Assembly: GCA_947846985.1 (NCBI GenBank)
Contig: CANTUZ010000025.1
Span: forward strand, 12,584,100 to 12,648,099
Direction: 5' to 3'
Origin: Fratercula arctica
Lineage: Eukaryota > Chordata > Aves > Charadriiformes > Alcidae
DNA: 64,000 nt
Position numbers and translations under genes: made by a program. Below, piece by piece: positions 1-13,591 of the stretch (positions are counted from its first letter, which is position 1; the number at the start of each line of letters is the position of its first letter). The notes under the pieces were generated by a model. It was not told the DNA's origin and made no database searches. It saw nothing but the letters and a program-made list of their open reading frames with translations.

Positions 1-329
1 TGAGAGGCGTCCCAGCTCAAAGGGAGATCACTGCCATGCAGCCACGCTGCCTAGCAAGGAGAGCTCAAAGAAGGCTCACTTAGGCTGTCATATTTATGGG
101 ATAAAGTGGTTGGCTCGTAGTCAAATTACATGCAATGGAAAAGATATGCATGAGACTCCTTGTATCCACAAATTACTTTGTTTTTTGATAAATGAGTTTT
201 GGAAAAGCCATGTATTATTTATGCGTTAATCACATGATTGGTGTTCCAAACTCATCTGTATTGATGTTTACCATGTCCCTTGTGGGTTTTCGGAGAACAG
301 GTTGAGCTAGAGGAGTTCTTGGCCCGGCT
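1..329. other. unassigned sequence
   Basis: I see no gene or recognisable repeat here. It may be a further decayed part of the minus-strand CR1 that starts to be readable near 330, but I cannot align it by eye. Confidence 0.4.
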
Positions 330-1215
330 ACAGCTCAGGTCTTTACCTCCTTTGGAGCCTGTACCAAACTGCTGCTAGTTTGGTTACGGGGTTGAGCACA
401 TCCGTCACACTACCTTGGATTGGGGAGACCAGAGGACGCAGTGTCTCGGTGTTGTCCAAGAAGTGCCAAGTTGGGGGAATAATCACTTCCCTCCATCTCC
501 TGACTGTGCCCTTGCTCATACAGCACTGGATGATGCTGGTCTTTGCTGCTGCCAGCCCCATGGGTGGCTTTCTCCTGTGCAGTTTCCTGTCTCCCAAAGC
601 CCTGAGGACTTATTCACAGAGCTGCTGCCCACGCAGCCAGTGCCCAGTCTGGACTGTTGCAAAGGGTAGGGGCTCTGCCTTCCCAGGTGCAACTAGCAAT
701 GCACAACTTTGCATTTTTCTCCTGATACACCTGTTTTCTCCTGAGTATAAGAAAAAAGCTTGGATGATACTGTCCTTAAAGACCCACAAGCTTTCTTTAT
801 CTCCTTTACCCTTCAGAGCTGCCTCTCATGGGATCCCACCTACCAGTGTTCTGAATGAGATGAAGTCTGCTACTCACTTTCCTCACTCCCTTTAGGATCT
901 TGACCTCCACTAGTTCGTGGTTGCTACAGCCAAGGCTGACACTGATTATCATGTTCCAAATCACATCTTCTTTGTTATTGAATAGGAGATCCAGCTGTGC
1001 CTCACTCTTGGTTGGCCAATCCATTATCAAGAAGTTACCCCTTACACCCCCCAGAAGTCTTCTCAACTGGTTGCATCCTGCCACGTTGTCCTTCCAGCAG
1101 ATGTCAGGGAAGTTAAAGTTCCCTCCCAGTAAACAAGGTTTGTGATATAGAGACTTCCTCCAGTTCTTAAAGAATATTTTGTTGACTTCCTCATTCTGGT
1201 TGGGTGGAAAACCAA
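330..1215 (-). mobile_element. old CR1 LINE fragment (endonuclease plus RT 3' part, RT core lost)
   Basis: Read on the minus strand, about 1215-820 encodes part of a CR1 apurinic-like endonuclease: GNFNFPDICWKDN, then DLLFNNKEDV and SLGCSNHELVEVKIL, matching the GDFNHPDICW, DLVLTNKEG and GSLGCSDHEMVEF blocks of the intact CR1 at 49.3 kb. About 600-340 resembles the CR1 RT 3' domain (a REVIIPP block followed by a degraded PLVSP segment, equivalent to [16 protein letters not shown] in younger copies). The RT core with the FADD motif is absent between them, so the element has a large internal deletion. It has several frame breaks and is clearly older than the other CR1 copies. The endonuclease part is secure; the 340-720 part is weaker. 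Confidence 0.75.
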
Positions 1216-1974
1216 AATGCAACAAAATCCTCTAAAATTACAGAAATGTTTTGATTGGTAACAGTAAATTTTTCTGACTGGCTTTGTATGCTTTTTAGAT
1301 TTCACCCTTTCATCTTAATTCAGATCAACAAGTTCATTTTAAAATCTTGAATTACTTCCTAGGACAAAAAAACCCAGCTAAGTAAACAAAAGCCCAACAG
1401 CCAATCATCTCCTTTGTTTTCTCAACACATCTTGAAGAGCAGACTCCAGAGCAGTTCCCTGAAGAGAACTTAAATAAGCCACTGAAAGAGCCAGAGAAGA
1501 AAATTTGTGAAAATGGAATTATGCCCTGACAGCGGCCTCATATTTTTTTGCATATGGAAACTTCCTCAGGGTTGATTACCTTTTCTGCATCATGCTGCTC
1601 TTTACTACATAAATAACAGGTTTACACTCTTTGTAATCTCAACTGGCTTTTCCTTTCCTAACAGCAAGTGAAACATTAGGAAATGTCTCCTACATATTTT
1701 CTGTGCCTGGATTTCTGTTTGCCAGTCAGTATGTAGGGGAGAATAAATAGCCTAAGAGAGGACTGAGAAAGGACTAGCAAGAGAAATCTGGCCACAAGAG
1801 AGGAAACAACCAAACAGACCAGATCTGTTCTACTTACTGGACTCTGTTCTGCAGCTGGCAAAATATTAGAAAATAAACATTGTTTCCTGATATTTTAATT
1901 TCCCATTGGAGTTTAGTATGATAAACTTTGGTTTTGGGTAAGATATGTTTTGAAGATTTATTTGCTTTGTATAG
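1216..1974. other. unique AT-rich sequence
   Basis: No gene, LTR or LINE signal recognised. It ends exactly where LTR copy A begins with TGTGGAAT. Confidence 0.5.
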
Positions 1975-2533
1975 TGTGGAATAATTACTAAATTGGCCAA
2001 GAATACAAAAGTACAGCATTGTTCACACATTAAGGAAAAGTATAAAATCAAGAGGCTTCTGAGGTAGAAAACAGCTGCGACTGGCATGCAAAGAATGCAA
2101 CATCTGCGGTTCCCTGTACAAGGATGCTTGCGAAGCTACATGAGGTACAGGACGGAAGGTAATTGTTCCGTGGCCTTGTCTTATGCAGATACAGGAACGA
2201 GATGGTACCATGAAATAGATAAGTGGCCTAACTAGCTTACTGTGGAACAGATAAACTGCCTACTCGCTACCCTGAGCCAATATTTTGTCAAATTTTGATG
2301 AAATGCTGTCCTTTGTGCGAACTTTGCTCATTATAATGTCATTATAATACCAAAACACACCTCCATCCCAAAGGCTACCTGCCTCCAAGGTGCGACCACT
2401 CCTTCTTGAGTCTGCGCCCTGAATTTTTCATAAACTATACCTTTAAATGTGAAGCGAGAGAATTTTACACCAATCATAATTAAAGTATGTATGACTAAAG
2501 TCACTCAAACTCCACCTTGAAGATAACAAATAG

Positions 2534-2540
2534 TATAAAA
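2534..2540 (+). promoter_or_regulatory. TATA box of LTR copy A
   Basis: TATAAAA sits just upstream of the presumed R region, and the same box is conserved in copy B at 49967-49973. Its role is inferred from LTR layout only. Confidence 0.65.
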
Positions 2541-2860
2541 ATAGCCCGAGAGAGGGGGGATACCCAGGGAAGACACCATCGCGAAGAACTCCATCACTGA
2601 CTTCCGGGATCAGTCGACGGGCTGAGCCTTTCTTCCCCCCCATAGGGACGCCTTTGGGTAAGACTTAGATTATACAGAGTGCTTTCTTGGGAAACTTAGA
2701 AATCTCTCTAGAGAATCTCTTTCCTACATTTATAGCCAGGCTGTATCGTTTATAACTTTGTCACGCATTTTGTATATTTAACAACACTTTCATTTGCACG
2801 TGCTTTGCAGACAGTGTATTTATCACCGTCAATCCTAAGAACCTATCTAGCTGTTGTTTA

Positions 2861-2866
2861 AATAAA
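2861..2866 (+). terminator. poly(A) signal of LTR copy A
   Basis: AATAAA lies about 320 bp after the TATA box and is kept in copy B at 50294-50299, as expected for the R region of an LTR. Confidence 0.6.
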
Positions 2867-4225
2867 GTGCACTGTTTAAGTAGCTAGTCATTTCGGTTCC
2901 TCATTGAACGCGACCAAAGACTCAAGAGTGGCTGTGCTAGTTCATGAGCACGACTAGACTGAAGGTGCTGTCCACTATTAGTGTATCCAAATCGTAATAG
3001 TTTAATACATATTAAACACGATTGGACTGATAGTGCTGAATTGGGCATCACTCAGAATTTAAACCTAGCCGCACCTAGCCTCCCACCTTGGTGAGGAGTG
3101 TTAGAACGCAAGGGGGTTTATCTTCCGCCAAAACCGCTTTGCCTCTTTCCACGCAACATCCTCCAGCAAGGCTTTCTGACAGATCAACCATGTCCAGATG
3201 TTGGATTATGGGGACAAGCTCCCCTGACAAACACAGAGAAAGGCCTTTTTTTGAGGAGCAGAAAGCAGAGGAAGAGTTCACAGTACTAAAGACATCTCTC
3301 ATAAAGTCTAAACAAAGAAAACAAGAAAGAGCTGGTATATAATTTGGTAGAGAATGGAATGAAATCTGGTGGCTATGTTTTCAGAAGGATGTGTGAAAGG
3401 TTATAGATCTGAGCAATAGAAATATTTATCATGAGAGGAGAGGAGCAGTTAGTTACCTTGCAGCAATACACTTGCAGAGCTCTGTATGTAACATTAAATA
3501 AGGAGCAGGGACTTGACTATGGTGTCTAAGTATCATCATGAGGAGAGAATACTGGGTATTAAAGCCATAATGCTGATGGAAAGGTATTAGATAAGATGGA
3601 AGGAAAATACCAAGGAAGGCGTTGTGGCTCCAGACCTTCATGCTGAAATTTAGATTAGTGCTAGAGTGCTAAAGCAAGTAGGTTTATTAATCATATTCAA
3701 GACAGTGGTTGACTGTCCAAGTCCAGATGCCTTCTAAATCTGTAAAGAACATTTTACTTGCACGCAAACTATTGGTCACAAGAATGGAGTGAAATACAAT
3801 GGCTACCGGCATACTGAAGGCTGAGATAATGTCATGATTCCTGTGTCCCTGTACTCTGGCAGAGGGAATAAGTTCCTCTGCCGGTGAACAAGGTGAGACA
3901 GCTACCAAGACTTCTATTGTCCACTTTGGTCAGTAATCCGAAGGTGAAAACTTCAGTCTTTCCCCCACCTCTCCCAGCTGGTGCCTCCTGAGGTTTCTTG
4001 CAGGTGTGTCACCTCAAGCCTGCCTGAGGCCACTGTCCCTACTCCCTCCCCATGCGGTTGAGGGGAGGCTGAATTATAAATGTGAAGAAATAGTTCCATA
4101 AACCATTTTGGAGGAAATTATTTGTGTTTCCTATAAAAGGCAGCTTACATCTCAGGGAAAGGCAACACACTCCAAGAGACCTCTCTCAAGTGAAAGAATT
4201 CAATTTGTTTGTGGTTTTTTTTAAA

Positions 4226-4249
4226 AACAAAACAAAACAAAACAAAACA
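4226..4249. repeat. (AAAAC)n microsatellite
   Basis: Four to five tandem AAAAC units are present. A shorter run of the same unit occurs at 4937-4955. Confidence 0.85.
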
Positions 4250-6228
4250 GAGATGGTAAAGGGGCTAAGTTCCTGTGTCCTTTAGGGCAGAGTTGTTCCA
4301 AACTTTTCCCTTGGTTTCTTTTAACATGGGCGTTATGCTCCAAAACCACAATTCTGTAGAAATGTCACATTCCTACAAAATCTGTCTGCTCGTTGTGTAT
4401 CTTTGAGAAATAGCTCCTGCTTTTGCTGACAAAAAGAATGTTTCACTTCTGTTAGGCCTGCAAAGCCAATTACAGCGTGGAACAGGGAACTGTACTCGGG
4501 CCATCTTTGTGCATCAGCAACCGCACTGTCACCTAATTTGCACACACAGAACAATTATGACTGGCAAGGATATAAGAAGCAGCCTGGCTTTTAGATTCCA
4601 GCTTGAACGTGAACGATTGTCAGAAAAAAAAAAAATCTTTTTATTCTGAGCAAATGTGATCTGAAAGCACTCTAGAAAGAAGCCACACCTATACCTATTT
4701 TTATAGTAAAAATATATATCGAGCTAATAATCAGCAATAAATAAGATAGAACCCCAAGAAATATACTCATAACACTAGATTTCCTTTTATCCAATAATTA
4801 ATTTCTTTAAAAATATTTCCAGCTTTGATTAATAAATCAGTTCTATTACTTTGACTAACTGACCCCCTGATTGCAGTTGACAATTTATACTTACACAGCT
4901 GTGTCCATAAATAGAAAGACTATTAGATCCCAGAAACAAAACAAAACAAAACAAAGAGATGAAGATATTGTGAAATGGAAGTTACAACAGGAGAGTGGAA
5001 AGTGAAGCATACATTTCAGAGTGGTTATGATGTAGGGATGTATGGATGTATAAATGAATTTAATTTTTGACATGGAAATATTTATGAAAATGCTGACTAT
5101 TACACTTTAAAACCATAAATTATATTTATGCTTCTTTTCTGCTTTTATTCAGTGCCTACATTTAACATTTTTAGATGGAGGGCATACACAAGGACTCAGA
5201 ATCTATATCTGCACAGACTTCACTCCTATTTTTTTCTTCTTCTGCTGGTATTATCTTTGTGGACTATTATGTTTGCAAGGGGAAAATTTTTTTGCTATTA
5301 ACAGAAATAACTGCATTGTATGATCTGCATTATGGTCTGTTGATTACTACAGATTAGTGCAACAATATTTTCTTATCATTTGGATCAACAAGGAAAATAT
5401 TTTTCTTCAAGGACAGACATCCACCATTGCCAGATATGATCACAATGGGAAGGACAACAGGACAGCAGGATGATCACATCAAAGGCACTATTACAAATTT
5501 ACAAATTCCTGAATTCTAAAATGGCTCAGTCCAAACGTAATGTAGAATTAGTGTTATGCAGGGGGCCAGACTGGCCTTCATACAAATCTTCACCTGGTCC
5601 TCAAATGTGGCCTCCACACTGAAAAACATAACTGACTAGTTTGAGACAGGAATTTACTGACATCCTCTGTGACTGGACAGACGAGCACATAACCCACAGT
5701 GATTACCAAAGTGCCACTGAAGTGAGTTCATTTAGAAAAGTGTATGAGTAGACACATTTTTCAGTTCTGCAGTCTATGACTTAAAGGTCTGTAATTTTGA
5801 CTCCTGTCCATTTCCAAACAAAATGAGGCTTCATTTGCTAGTGAATACATAACCATGATGCCAAGTTTTTCTATTATTTTCCCTTTGTATTTGCTTTAGA
5901 GATTCTTTGCTATAAGTGGCTCTGTTCTAAGGCAGAAATAATATTCTAGTCTGTCCCAGATAACCCTACAGCCCAGGATGAAATTCTTGTTTTAAATATA
6001 AATTATAGTGGTTTCATTTCAATTTTATTTTATAGTCAAGGAAGGAATGAATGAACAAACAAAGGACTGAAGGAACAAAGGAAAATTAACTCTGCATAGG
6101 ACACAGGACTTTGCTGTAATAGTTTTTATAAACAAAATCTATTCAACACTGAAAACCCCTCTGTTGGCTTATACGTATTTTTCACGTGGCCTTTGTTTTA
6201 CTTCCATGTCTTAAAGGCATTTTTCTAG

Positions 6229-6250
6229 GATCCTCCCTGATCCTCCCTGA
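6229..6250. repeat. 10-bp tandem duplication
   Basis: The unit GATCCTCCCT occurs twice in direct succession. It is a minor local duplication with no known role. Confidence 0.85.
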
Positions 6251-8160
6251 AAGAGTCAGAAGCTACAAAATCTTTTAAGGTCAAAAGGAAGGCTCTTTGC
6301 TTTAGAAGACCCACAAAGCTCCTGGTCCATATTTGCAGGTTCTGAATCCCTCATTTTCCAGTGGCTATGGGAACAGGAAATAAAGAACAAAAAATGTTTG
6401 TAAGAGTATATGCACATGGGGATTTTTATTCATTAAGAAACAGACACTTTTCTGAATGTTTGCTGTTTTTTCAAATACTTTTTTCAATATTTCTTCTTTC
6501 TACATTTTTTCTAATTTCACTGTTTTTTCACCTTGGTATCTGTTTTCCCTCAAACTTTACTTGTGGACTTTCTCATTCTCTCTGTACTTCCCAGGTGTTA
6601 GATTCCCTTCACTTTTTCCTTGGTAGTACTTTGACTCTTTCTAATTAACTTTATATTTTTATAAGACCCATACCTGCCTCTTAGGCTGGTAGATGATGTT
6701 CACATTGGAATTGATAAGCTCTGAAGCATTTAGCTCATCTCCATTTTATATCCATCCCAACCAGCCCAGCTTCAAAAAACCATTGCTGCTAAAATCTCTG
6801 GGCCACATCATGGCCCAGTAGGGTTCTCCAGCTCTGTGGCACAGAGTGGGCAGGACTTGGGTCAGCTGCATGGAGATGAGCTCTTCTCCCCCCTCTGCTG
6901 CTGCCCTCAGCTGCCCTTACACACACAAGGCACATGTTCCCAGACTTCCCACAAGAGACTCTCTGCTTTTCTTCCTGAACACTTCCTGATGGTCATAAAT
7001 CTCCTGAAGAGTCAGTATCTCTCCCTCTTTAGGACCCCTGTCTGTGTGCAGCTTAATTATGTGAGGGTCTTTTTTGAAATTGTTGGGGCTTACGGTGCTT
7101 TTATAGCACTTCATGCATTTGTTTTTATTCAGAAAGCACATAAATTACAGCAAATAAAATAAATTACAGCTAGGACATCTACACTCCCAAGGGTCACATC
7201 TCAGGCAATTGGCTAGTCAAAGCAGCTTCTTTTGTTCTGAAATGTTTATGAGCCTTTAATTCAGGACACTGGGGGATTCAGCAATTCCTGGAAGTAACCT
7301 ATACAGCTGCATATCTTCCTACTGCTTATTGTTAGTATGTCACATGCAATAATGTCCCAGGCCCTGGAGCAGGGAAGGGAAAGGATTGACAGAGACTCCT
7401 CCATGCCCTACAACCTGGAACTACACCTCTGTGCCCAGAACAGGAAGGAGACTTCATCTCACCAAATTCAGTCCAAAAAGGAAAAGGAACAAGCTGTTTG
7501 ACAGCCTGCAACACTGAGCATCTTCCTCATTTTTAGTTCTTGCTGTAGGTATTTCCCTGCTTACCAAAATGTTCCTCCTTCCATCCCTAGTGACTTTCAT
7601 ACCCCTGAAAACAAAAGGGTGAAAGCACACAGTGCTAACAGGCACATTCTGTGTTTGGATTCTGTGACTTTTATCCTGCAGCGTTCGTGCTAATTTTATT
7701 CTCGTGGCATCCCGCTGATTATGTTTGGCTCTAGGCCTCCAAAACTTTTCCCCCCCAGTGCTTATTTTCATGAGGCAATAGAAGGAAGAAAATTTGAGTC
7801 ATGGAGATATCTCATATCAGCTATGAAAATGTAGGTTAAAGTGGCTTTTGTGTATCCAAAGATTGTAACCTAGCCCTTGCATTTTTGCCTTTGTTTCTGG
7901 CATTGGCTTAGAATTCTATGCATCTCAGAAAGAGCAGGGAAGTCCCAATTACGCTAGGCTGAAAGGATGGTTTCATCTTCCTTCTTTTTTTTTTCAATGG
8001 ATTTTTTTAAGATAATGGGGAATGACTTCTATTCTCCCAAATGACAGAGAAAGTATTTCCCCTCACCCTAAAAGCTTCTTTCTTCACTTATTCCTGAACT
8101 GGAAAGAGCATATGTTGCCTACTAGCATAATTTTACAATAATTGGCAGGGGGGAGGGAAG

Positions 8161-8184
8161 TTGCACACATTGCATTGTGTGCAA
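8161..8184. repeat. perfect 9-bp inverted repeat with 6-nt loop
   Basis: TTGCACACA at 8161-8169 pairs with TGTGTGCAA at 8176-8184 around TTGCAT. It could form a small hairpin. Nothing around it suggests a gene or a terminator. Confidence 0.7.
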
Positions 8185-9302
8185 TGGAGAAATAATAGTG
8201 ATGATTTGAACCACTCTGTATTAATTCATTTTAAGATGTATATAACAATAAGGTGAGGTCTTGGAAATTCCCATTTGTTGCAGCACGCAAGTGCATTTTA
8301 AACACTTGTTGCATGCTCTGAAAATATTGTGCATGCATGAATGCCTCATTTATAGTGGAAACAAGTCCAAAGGAGTTCTCTCATCCATGAATCACTCTAA
8401 AAGTGAATCTCTGAAGAGAACTTGCTGGGAATGCATGTGAGGTACCACTTCAAGCTTCCAGGTAGAATCTTTCTGCCCCAGAAAGGGCAGATTTCCCAGG
8501 ATGTGAGTGTTCCTTTATTCCCAATCTCTATATAAGGGTAGTCACTGATCCCTTATAGCATCCAAAATTTGGTTAATTAAAAAAATCATGCAACTGGTGG
8601 TTTATACATCAGTCAATTATGAGGAAGCCTCAGTTCCCTTTTCATAGACTTACAGCTCTCTAAAGAATAAAGGAAATGCTGAATGGCCATGCATTGAGGA
8701 TTATAAAATGCAGAAAAGACAAGTCTGTATAGATTTTTTCCTCTGGGTCAGCAAATTTTAACATTGCCCATATATTTGCTAGCAAGTTTTGCAAAATTGA
8801 AGAATGTTAATTGTCAGTGTTTCAAATCAAATGAGATGCTTCATTTATTGTAACATCTTTTTTTTTTCCCCTTGCTGAGTCTCAAAGCATTCTGTCAAGT
8901 TCTGCCCTGATTTATAACCACTCAGTTCTCAGAATAGCATGGTTAGATCCAGAATTTGTTGAATTATTTGAGGAAGCTGCCTGAAAGCCAGCATTTCTCT
9001 GAAAATATAGTCAAAATCTTCAAAAGTCTGAGTAGCAGTGCCAGGCTGTAAACCTCTGAAATGTACAACCCAGCTAGTTAAGTGGGGGTAGATGGAAGCA
9101 GAATTCTGCCTTCAGGCTTAAAAACAACAAAAACCCCACCACCAATGAAAATATGGTTGGGCGTTAATCCAGGCGGAATGACTGCATACATGTATCTCAG
9201 CCTTCCTCCTGTGCAGAAAGGGTCAGTTTTATCCCGTTGTCCAAAAGGAGCAGCAGGGTACCATTTTGTGGGGGCAGAGGAGAGTTATCAATCCTTTCAG
9301 TA

Positions 9303-9720
9303 ATCATAGGATGTGCAAATAATAACCTACGGGCTCCTCTGTTCTAACCGTCTTTCAGTGCAGGAGCATAACCCCTTTTGTATTTCTACCAGCATTTTAT
9401 CTGGTCTGGCTTTTCATGTTCCATGGGACAGAGTCTCTGCTCCTCCCTGGGGGGATTATTTCACTGCTAATAGCTCTCATGGCCAGGAAGTTTCCTTCTC
9501 TAAATTCTCTCCTACTGTTCTTAGATAACTCTCCTATTGCTAAGCCATTTTAAATAATTCCACTGTATTGCTGATGTGTCCATCTCTACATATGTTCATT
9601 CATAAGGTAGCCACAGATTCTCCTCCTTCAAGAGTTTAGTCATATTTAAAAATCTTAATTCTTAAGAAAAATGTCTATGTTCCATTTCCACAGCAGCCCT
9701 CCTTAATGTTGAATTCCCCC
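9303..9720 (-). mobile_element. worn CR1-like LINE 3' tail
   Basis: The stretch aatcataggatg followed by a pyrimidine-rich block (tctgttctaaccgtc, then agtgcaggagcat) resembles the minus-strand view of CR1 tails such as those at 37176 and 47186 (agaatcatggaatg, then agtccaacccccctgca). The similarity is patchy and fades after about 9500. The match is by eye only, and chance similarity cannot be excluded. Confidence 0.45.
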
Positions 9721-12700
9721 TCCTGCCAGTACCATGCCGGCAGCACCATTTGGTGCAGTGCATTGCCCAGATCATATTTCAGGTGCAATCATAGCACCTT
9801 ACTGTCAGAGAGACCGTTACCACCCCCCTTTTTGACATGAGTCTGTACACAGCCCTATTCCACTAGCATGTTTTAATGCATAGGTTTTTGTATGACAACC
9901 ACAAACTGAGTAATAAGACAATCTGTGAATGCTGAAGAGGAGTTCACTGCCATTTGTTTGTTTGTTTGCTTGTTTGTTTGTTAGATGCTGTTGTAAGCCT
10001 CAATAGAGTGGCAGTAGGTAACTGGCTCTTCCATGACTGTAAAAAATTATTTGAAACTCAGCACAGAGGCTTCTTCATATGTGTTTTGTCATTAGGCAGC
10101 AAAAGGCATGACAAAACTTCAGTGGAAAAGTCTAATTTACATTACACAACTAGCTGTCTCTGGACCAACACCCACTCTAGCCTCCTTCCTCTGACTGGAT
10201 AATTGTTTCAGGTTATCTTTACACGGTTTTAAGCAGTTTACATTTTTTCCTAAGTAAAGGATTTTTTTTCCAGTCTCTCCAACTTCTGCTGCAGTAGTTC
10301 TGTAGTCTCACTATGCACTCAGTTCCTCCCAGGCACTTAAATATTAGGCATAAATGTTGATACCAAACTCATTACTACTTCTTTTCAGTCACCAATTAAA
10401 GAACCAATTTAGACCTGCAATAATCCTTGATCCCAGCAAAGAGCATTAAAGACACCTCTTACTAACATAGTATTTTCCCAGAAGATATATCCTTTGCTTT
10501 TGCCTCTCTACAGGAAGGACATTGTCAGAGATGCAAGCTTTCCTAGCCATACCTTTTCCAAGAGAAGAACCATGGTGTGTGGGAAAGGATGACATATATG
10601 AAAATATGTTTCATTTTGTATAATCTTAAGACTTCATAATGCAAATATCTCTGAAAGGCTTTCACTAGCTATGAAAAGATCCCTAGGACTCCTAGCTACA
10701 AAAGATCCCTGCAGTTTTAGGCAGTGATTTCAGAAAGTAGGAATGGATCTCAAAAGCTCAGTTCATGCTAAGTAGGAGGCTACTGTAAGGGAAGATCTCT
10801 AAAGAGAGAGCTATGCAAAGACTCAACTAGAAAGAGAAAGCTCTCCTTATAATCTAATCTATAGCCAAACGCAAAGAAAGAATTTAGTACAAAACCAAAG
10901 AAGCTGTGTCTGTATTACACCTGTCCTTATATAAAGCAGTCCGAACATGGGTTTTCATGACCTGGTCTGAGTTTTGACTCTAAGCAAGTGAATTAGCCAA
11001 TGAGACATCTGGCTTGATGCCACTTTAGATCACATCAGATGACTTGCTGAGTGCTCATATATATGCCTTTCATTAGCATCACAAGGTCAAAGGATAGAGT
11101 AGAAGAGCATCTTATAAAGAAATTACAGACAGGTTTATACACAACTGCTGATCATTTTATCTTGGTTTGTCTGCAAACTGAGTCATGTGTAAGTGGTTAG
11201 AAGCTTATTCCAACCAGGCAGGAAAAAAAAGGAAGAGTAAATTGTTGTTTGGGGAGGGGGAGCAATGGAATTGCAAAGTAAGGGGAGAAAAGTAAGAGCA
11301 GAAGGGACAGGAACACATGATGTGGCAGAGAAGACAACTGGCAGAAACAAAAGATAGTTGAAATAAAGAAACAATAAAACTGATCTCTTAGACTTGGGTT
11401 ACCTTTTAATACTTCCTGTTAAAATCTGGCAGTTAGATCTTACCATATCATTGATCTTTTGTATGACTAAGGATATACCATTTCTTCTAGTGTGTCTTCT
11501 TTATTTGCCAGCTTTACAGGACTGTACTGAGAATAGGCACATGCAAAGGTTGCGAAGAGCTCAGGTGCTATAATAGTGTCCTAGGCAGAGATTTAGGTAG
11601 GATGTAAAATGCTTAAATTCTAGATATTTACTTCTGACAGGCAGGATACTCTATTACTCTTAGGCTATATACCTCTATTGCTTTGCTAGGATGTAAACAC
11701 ACTTGTTGCAAACTGAATTCCAAATCAACTCAGTTATAATTGTAGCTCTGACAAAATATCTGGTATCTTAATAGCACTGTCTTTATGTTGTTGGAGTACT
11801 TTATATTGTTGGACTGCTGCTTTCTACACTGCAGAGATATTCAACTCGCTTCCGGCCTGAAAGCAAATTTCATTTGTTCACATACTCCTGTGCTAAGGCC
11901 TCCACAGTCCTTTCTTGAAATGAGGGCTATTATTTCCAGAAGGTACCAGGAGAATCAGGTGGCTGGGCAAATTAAGGTCAAAAGTTGTGAAATCTCTGTT
12001 GCTGATACCGGAGAATACAATATATAGAAACTTGTTTAAATCACACGAGCTAGCTGTAACTGCCATAGTAGGTCTTTATACACTGACTCCATCTATCTGA
12101 GCTACTTCTGATTTCTGGACTGGCACATGAATTTTCACCTTTAAGGTTATGTTAAGCCTTGAGTACTAGTATTACAGGCCCACAAGCACTCATCTCACTA
12201 GATCAGTGTCCAACAACTTTGTGTGACAGAGGTTTGGTTGACTCTTTCAACTTTGTTTTAATAAAGCATTGTTTTACTTAGGACAAGCATCTTGGATATC
12301 ATGTTTACCAGTGCCCATTTCTTCAGAATCTCAATTTGCTTTCATTGCTCAAGAAAGCACAGTGGTTTCAGGTTTCTCCTGGATTTAAGATTATGACTAG
12401 GAGCTGGTAGAAGACCTGTGTCCTTGTTAGGCCACTAGCCAGATAGGCAGGCAGTCTAACAGTTCAACTCCTTACTTTGTGCCTGGGTCTCCCCACCTAT
12501 AAAGCTAGGAAAAGGATTTAAACCCCCTTCTGTAAAACATCTTTTAGCTATTAGGAGTACTGTTATTGGCATAATAATTGGAGACATCGTAAGTCTGGAA
12601 AATATTGTCTGTCAGTTAAAGAAAGGAAATCATGTGAAAAGGATTGTTTTAGTTGCCTCATAGTAAAACGTTGTGGAAATCTCTCATCAACATAATGAAG

Positions 12701-13591
12701 CAATGTGGGGAATTTGATACTGAGGCAAGTAAGAATGATGTTGTGTAACCAAATTGCAATGTGGCATCCCGATCCACATCAGTTCTCTTAGTGTTAAAGC
12801 AGTCTAGAATTAAGAAAATGGTGCTTGGTATGAAATCATGCTTGAATTCTAGTTGCACGTAAGAAATAATGCAGCTCATAATGTTCCCAGCCAGTCCCTC
12901 AAGTAGAGAAATTTTAACATGCACCATCCTTGACTATTGCAAAGCTGAAAATGGCTTGGGCTTCAAATTTTGTGTAAATCAAGGATATATATGAATGCCT
13001 TATAACCCTCTTCAATGTTGACAATGTCCAGGATGTAAATTATGTGAGAGCAAATATAACATACAAGGACAAGAACAAAAATTTCTTGCATTTTTCAGAC
13101 ACTTCTGGCTGCAAGTGCCAAAAGCAAATTGTAAACTACAGTATGTAAATATCACACTGCTGGAGTAAATTATTTCAAACTTCTGCTTTGATTCTTTACT
13201 TCTGTTCAGTATGTATGTACTTTGTCCAAAGGCTAGAAGGTTCCACAGAAGCTTTGTACTTGGAAGACAAAGCAACACATCAAAAAGCCTCTCCATGTTT
13301 TTAACTATGCACACCCAGGTGTTATTGCAAATGCAGGCAGATATGAGAAACCATCAACACTGTGTGCAGATATTCAAAACACAGGTATTATCTTGGAGCA
13401 AGAGCAATGGCAGTATGCACATGTGCACACAGACACCCACCCACATGAGAGCACTATCATCTTGCACCCATTACTTGTCCTTCAATATAGACATAATCTA
13501 GTTAAAATGGAAATGTATTAGGAAAGTCAAACAATTAATTGATCTGAGAAAGGTTGTTTCATGTTTCTTGTTTCATGTTTCTTTCTTTCCC
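9721..13591. other. single-copy sequence without recognised genes
   Basis: It contains a (TTTG)n-like run at about 9953-9980 and otherwise no repeat or coding signal I can name. ORFs of 80-100 codons at 11785-12027, 12658-12927 and 13012-13314 have no recognisable family features. Confidence 0.5.
9953..9980. repeat. (TTTG)n microsatellite
   Basis: Tandem TTTG units with one interruption (TTGC). Confidence 0.85.

Larger units (their letters stand above)
1975..3158 (+). repeat. LTR copy A (solo LTR, family unnamed)
   Basis: The segment begins TGTGGAATAATTAC and ends TTCCACGCAACA, so it has the TG...CA ends of a retroviral LTR. A TATAAAA box lies at 2534-2540 and an AATAAA signal at 2861-2866, giving a U3-R-U5 layout on the plus strand. 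It is nearly identical to copy B at 49675-50590, whose ends are fixed by insertion into a CR1. Copy A has two segments, of about 130-170 bp and about 110 bp in U3, that copy B lacks. No retroviral internal sequence follows it. The flanks (tatag before, tcctcc after) do not form a target duplication, so it may come from recombination between proviruses. The family could be ERV-L-like, but that is a guess. Confidence 0.85.
3159..9302. other. long single-copy AT-rich region without recognised genes
   Basis: I find no CR1, LTR or recognisable coding exon. The ORFs are short (110 codons or fewer) and have no family motifs. Small local features are AAAAC-type runs at about 4226-4249 and 4937-4955, a 10-bp tandem duplication at 6229-6250, and a 9-bp-stem inverted repeat at 8161-8184. 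Plain intergenic or intronic DNA is the simplest reading. Confidence 0.5.

Noticed and set aside
380..895. 171-codon plus-strand ORF
   Set aside because: It is the antisense of the old CR1 fragment at 330-1215.
1970..3163. Target duplication around LTR copy A
   Set aside because: The flanks TATAG and TCCTCC do not match in any 4-6 bp register.
4226..4955. AAAAC runs as poly(A) tails of retrocopies
   Set aside because: No coding or repeat body lies upstream of either run; they look like plain microsatellites.
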